Origin: Candidatus Binatia bacterium
GTDB taxonomy: Bacteria; Desulfobacterota; Binatia; HRBIN30
Assembly (NCBI GenBank): GCA_023150935.1
Contig: JAKLJW010000005.1
Location: 1 to 64,000, forward strand
Length of the DNA: 64,000 bases
Reading direction: 5' to 3'
Shown here: in pieces, positions 61,695-64,000 of the stretch
How positions within the stretch are numbered: the first letter of the stretch is position 1
Layout of the letters: every line of letters starts with the position of its first letter
Translations under genes and position numbers: made by a program
Notes under the pieces: generated by a model
The model's input: only the letters and a program-made list of their open reading frames with translations
Database searches by the model: none
What the model was told of the DNA's origin: nothing

Positions 61695-62882
61695 ATGGGG
61701 CGCAAGGTCTACGTCATCGGCGTCGGCATGACCAAGTTCGAAAAGCCGGGTTCGCGCAATTGGGACTACCCGGACATGGCCAGGGAGGCCGGAGAGAAGG
61801 CGCTGGCGGATGCCGGCATAGAATACGGCCTGGTCGAGCAGGTAGCGGTCGGTTACTGCTACGGCGACTCCACCTGCGGGCAGCGCGCCGTTTACCAACT
61901 CGGTCTTACCGGGGTGCCCATCTACAACGTGAACAACAACTGCGCCACCGGATCGACCGCCCTGTTCATGGCGAAGCAGTTCGTCGAGGCGGGTATTGCC
62001 GATTGCGCCATGGCGCTCGGTTTCGAGAAGATGGAGAAGGGCTCGCTCGGGGCCAAGTTTACCGACCGCATCAACCCCATGGACAAGCAGTTCGAGTTGA
62101 TGGTGTCGCTGCGCGGCTTTGCCAAAGCGCCGCCGGCGCCGCAGTTCTTCGGTAACGCCGGACGCGAGCACATGGACCGCTACGGCACCAAGCCGGAGCA
62201 CTTCGCCAAGATCGGTTGGAAGAACCACAAGCACTCGGTGAACAACCCGTACTCGCAGTTCCAGGACGAATACACGCTCGAGCAGATCCTCAACGCCCCG
62301 ATGGTATACGAACCCCTGACGAAGCTGCAGTGCTGCCCGACGTCGGACGGCTCGGGAGCGGCCATCCTCGCCAGCGAGGATTTCGTCAAGCGGCATAATC
62401 TGCAGGCCCGCGCGGTGGAAATCGCCGGTATGGCGATGGCCACCGACCTCCCCAGCACCTTTGGCGAGCAAAGCTGCATCAAGCTCGTTGGCTACGACAT
62501 GTCTCGGACGGCGGCGCAGAAGGTGTACGAGCAGAGCGGTCTCGGACCGGAAAACGTCGACGTGGTCGAGTTGCACGATTGCTTCTCGTGCAACGAATTG
62601 GTGACCTACGAAGCCCTCGGTCTCTGTCCCGAAGGCAAGGCGGGCGAGTTCGTCGATTCCGGAGCCAACACGTACGGCGGCAAGGTGGTCGTCAACCCCT
62701 CCGGCGGTTTGATCTCCAAGGGGCATCCGCTTGGAGCCACCGGCCTGGCCCAGTGTGCCGAGCTGACGTGGCAGTTACGCGGCGCAGCCGATAAGCGGCA
62801 AGTAAAGGGTGCGAAGGTCGGGCTGCAGCATAATCTCGGCCTCGGCGGCGCTGCCGTCGTGACCATGTACCGCAAGAACTAG
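61695..62882 (+). CDS. SCP2-type thiolase (lipid-transfer protein/thiolase)
   Basis: This 395-residue thiolase-superfamily protein is of the sterol-carrier-protein-X type: nucleophile Cys83 in [13 protein letters not shown], His in [20 protein letters not shown] and C-terminal motif [31 protein letters not shown] ends the protein. Substrates of this group include long or branched 3-ketoacyl-CoA and steroid-side-chain CoA esters. It follows the ABC-2 permease by about 100 bases behind its own GGAGG site and may be separate from that operon. It is a different branch from the thiolase at 7-8 kb. Confidence 0.88.
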   Translation: MGRKVYVIGVGMTKFEKPGSRNWDYPDMAREAGEKALADAGIEYGLVEQVAVGYCYGDSTCGQRAVYQLGLTGVPIYNVNNNCATGSTALFMAKQFVEAGIADCAMALGFEKMEKGSLGAKFTDRINPMDKQFELMVSLRGFAKAPPAPQFFGNAGREHMDRYGTKPEHFAKIGWKNHKHSVNNPYSQFQDEYTLEQILNAPMVYEPLTKLQCCPTSDGSGAAILASEDFVKRHNLQARAVEIAGMAMATDLPSTFGEQSCIKLVGYDMSRTAAQKVYEQSGLGPENVDVVELHDCFSCNELVTYEALGLCPEGKAGEFVDSGANTYGGKVVVNPSGGLISKGHPLGATGLAQCAELTWQLRGAADKRQVKGAKVGLQHNLGLGGAAVVTMYRKN

Positions 62883-62982
62883 CTTACCCCGATCTCCATT
62901 TCTTCTTGCGCCTCCCGTCCCCCCGCCTCCGCTCGGGCGTGCTATTAGCGGCGGCGGGGCGGCCGGGGCGCAGGGGAGGGAT

Positions 62983-64000
62983 CTAACGCGGCAGTGGCAG
63001 CTCGAAATGGTCGAGCTTGGATCGGGTGGCCGCGTGCCTGCCGTCTACGTACACCGAGAATCCTTCCGGGTAGCCGCGATAGCGTACGTTGCCGTCGGGT
63101 CGGTCCCAGACGATCGTCAGGTCGTGGCCCTTGTAACGTAACCGGTGCAACGCGAAGTGATCCCAGTTTTTCGCAGCGGGGTTTAGCTCGATGACGTCGT
63201 CGACCCGCGGGGTCAGGCCGACGGCGCCCTCCACCACCAGCGCGTTGTACATCGAGTGGAAGTCGTGCGAGATGTCCGACGGCTTCGGTCGTGACGAGCC
63301 CTGGTGCGGTTCCCACTTCGAGTAGTATTCGTGTGCGTTCGGCCGCCAATAGGGATCGAAGGGGTTGACGCCGGGATAGACGAGCGCGTTGTAGCGCTCC
63401 ATCAACGCCATGAAATGCTCCGCCGTCACCGGACCGCCGGGATATCGTTTGTAGGCTTCGAGGGCCGTGCGGGCGCCCATGCTGATCGGGTGCGGAGCGA
63501 TGTTTCGCGTCAGACCGTCCATTTCCCAGGTCCACCCGCGGTAGTGCGCCTGGCTTGTGATCACCGGTGGAAAGCGCGCCCAGAACTCTGCCGGGTCGAC
63601 CAGCTTGGCCAGCGCTCGGTGATAACGCGGATCGTTCGGCGTTAGCCCCATCGCAAACGGAAACAGGCCGTGCAATTCGCGCACGGGGATACGCGCATTG
63701 TCGGCCGCGCGCCGCGGAAAAAAGAACCCGGCGTCGTCGTCCCAGAGCTGCTGCAGTACGGCTGCCTGGAGTCGGTCCGCGACCGGCGCGAACTCGCGGG
63801 CCAGCGGATCCAGACCCGCGGCATTTGCCAGCTCCACAATGCCACGCGCGTTGGCGTAGACGAAGCTCGCGAAATCCACGCGCTCGAGGTCGGGTAGGTC
63901 GGCATGCAGATCCAGCTTGAGGCCGAAGAAGTACCAGAAGGACAGGATGTCGAGATCGTACCCGGTGACCCGTGGGGCGGCGCGTTGCGGTAAACCGTCG
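62983..64000 (-). CDS. MGH1-like/trehalase-fold glycoside hydrolase, partial
   Basis: An open frame runs in from the right edge; 338 C-terminal residues are in the window and the start lies outside. It shows an (alpha/alpha)6-barrel pattern: LQQLWDDDAGFFFPR, ELHGLFPFAMGLTPND, HYRGWTWEMDGLTRNI, YYSKWEPHQGSSRPKPSDIS and HDFHSMYNALVVEG. A beta-sandwich tail follows (LRYKGHDLTIVWDRPDGNVR, GFSVYVDGRHAA). Glu and Asp in WEMDG and SDISHD are candidate catalytic or binding residues. Substrate and export cannot be judged without the N-terminus. Confidence 0.78.
   Translation of the reverse strand, partial: DGLPQRAAPRVTGYDLDILSFWYFFGLKLDLHADLPDLERVDFASFVYANARGIVELANAAGLDPLAREFAPVADRLQAAVLQQLWDDDAGFFFPRRAADNARIPVRELHGLFPFAMGLTPNDPRYHRALAKLVDPAEFWARFPPVITSQAHYRGWTWEMDGLTRNIAPHPISMGARTALEAYKRYPGGPVTAEHFMALMERYNALVYPGVNPFDPYWRPNAHEYYSKWEPHQGSSRPKPSDISHDFHSMYNALVVEGAVGLTPRVDDVIELNPAAKNWDHFALHRLRYKGHDLTIVWDRPDGNVRYRGYPEGFSVYVDGRHAATRSKLDHFELPLPR

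Overview
The window is high-GC bacterial chromosome from a Gram-negative. The evidence for an outer membrane is an RND efflux pair, a TolC-family protein, several lipoproteins, a heptosyltransferase-like enzyme and an MlaC-like periplasmic protein. An ethylmalonyl-CoA-type mutase next to a malyl-CoA-type lyase, two SCP2-type thiolases, CYTH-CHAD/Ppx/SixA genes, DUF3604 and sigma54-type regulators fit a deltaproteobacterial or Binatota/Myxococcota-like lineage. That placement is an inference from gene content; no rRNA or other phylogenetic marker is present.

Layout. 0-3.4 kb is an accessory patch: an RHS fragment, a tightly overlapping XRE-HicB-HicA operon with a perfect 9-bp palindrome in front of it, and a CHC2 primase that has lost its toprim half. 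3.4-7.1 kb holds a ROK sugar kinase, an overlapping SDR/pteridine-reductase-like/TrmB operon and a secreted protein. 7.1-13.8 kb is acyl-CoA metabolism: a thiolase and a 3-hydroxyacyl-CoA dehydrogenase diverge from an ethylmalonyl-CoA mutase, a malyl-CoA/methylmalyl-CoA lyase-like enzyme and an FAH-family protein. 13.9-24.5 kb carries a VWA protein, a large membrane protein, a family 9 glycosyltransferase, a NarK-type MFS protein, an AAA/DUF4143 ATPase and a Kelch lipoprotein.

24.6-35.8 kb is a second accessory stretch, full of broken defence and toxin-antitoxin genes: a VapBC-like pair, an MmeI-type restriction-modification gene with its middle deleted, DUF2513, a HEPN-type gene cut by an in-frame TAG, a GNAT toxin whose DUF1778 antitoxin is joined head to head with a HigA remnant, a cluster of palindromic repeats and a HAD fragment. 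tRNA-Lys(CTT) and tRNA-Glu(TTC) lie inside it among ordinary genes (L,D-transpeptidase, SufT, an H1-like protein).

35.8-64 kb is mostly core-like. It contains a BON lipoprotein, a DUF3604 metallo-hydrolase-like protein, a quinone oxidoreductase/MBL pair, an RND pump, a sigma54-type activator with an altered GAFTGA loop, an MFS protein, a PAS/GAF hybrid histidine kinase with a stand-alone receiver, and a polyphosphate-type group (Ppx/GppA, CYTH-CHAD, SixA). It ends with a TolC protein divergent from an ABC ATPase / MlaC-like / ABC-2 permease cassette, an SCP2-type thiolase and a partial glycoside hydrolase. The least familiar arrangements are the ABC-2/MlaC/TolC group, the XRE-HicBA operon with its operator, and the chimeric antitoxin junction.
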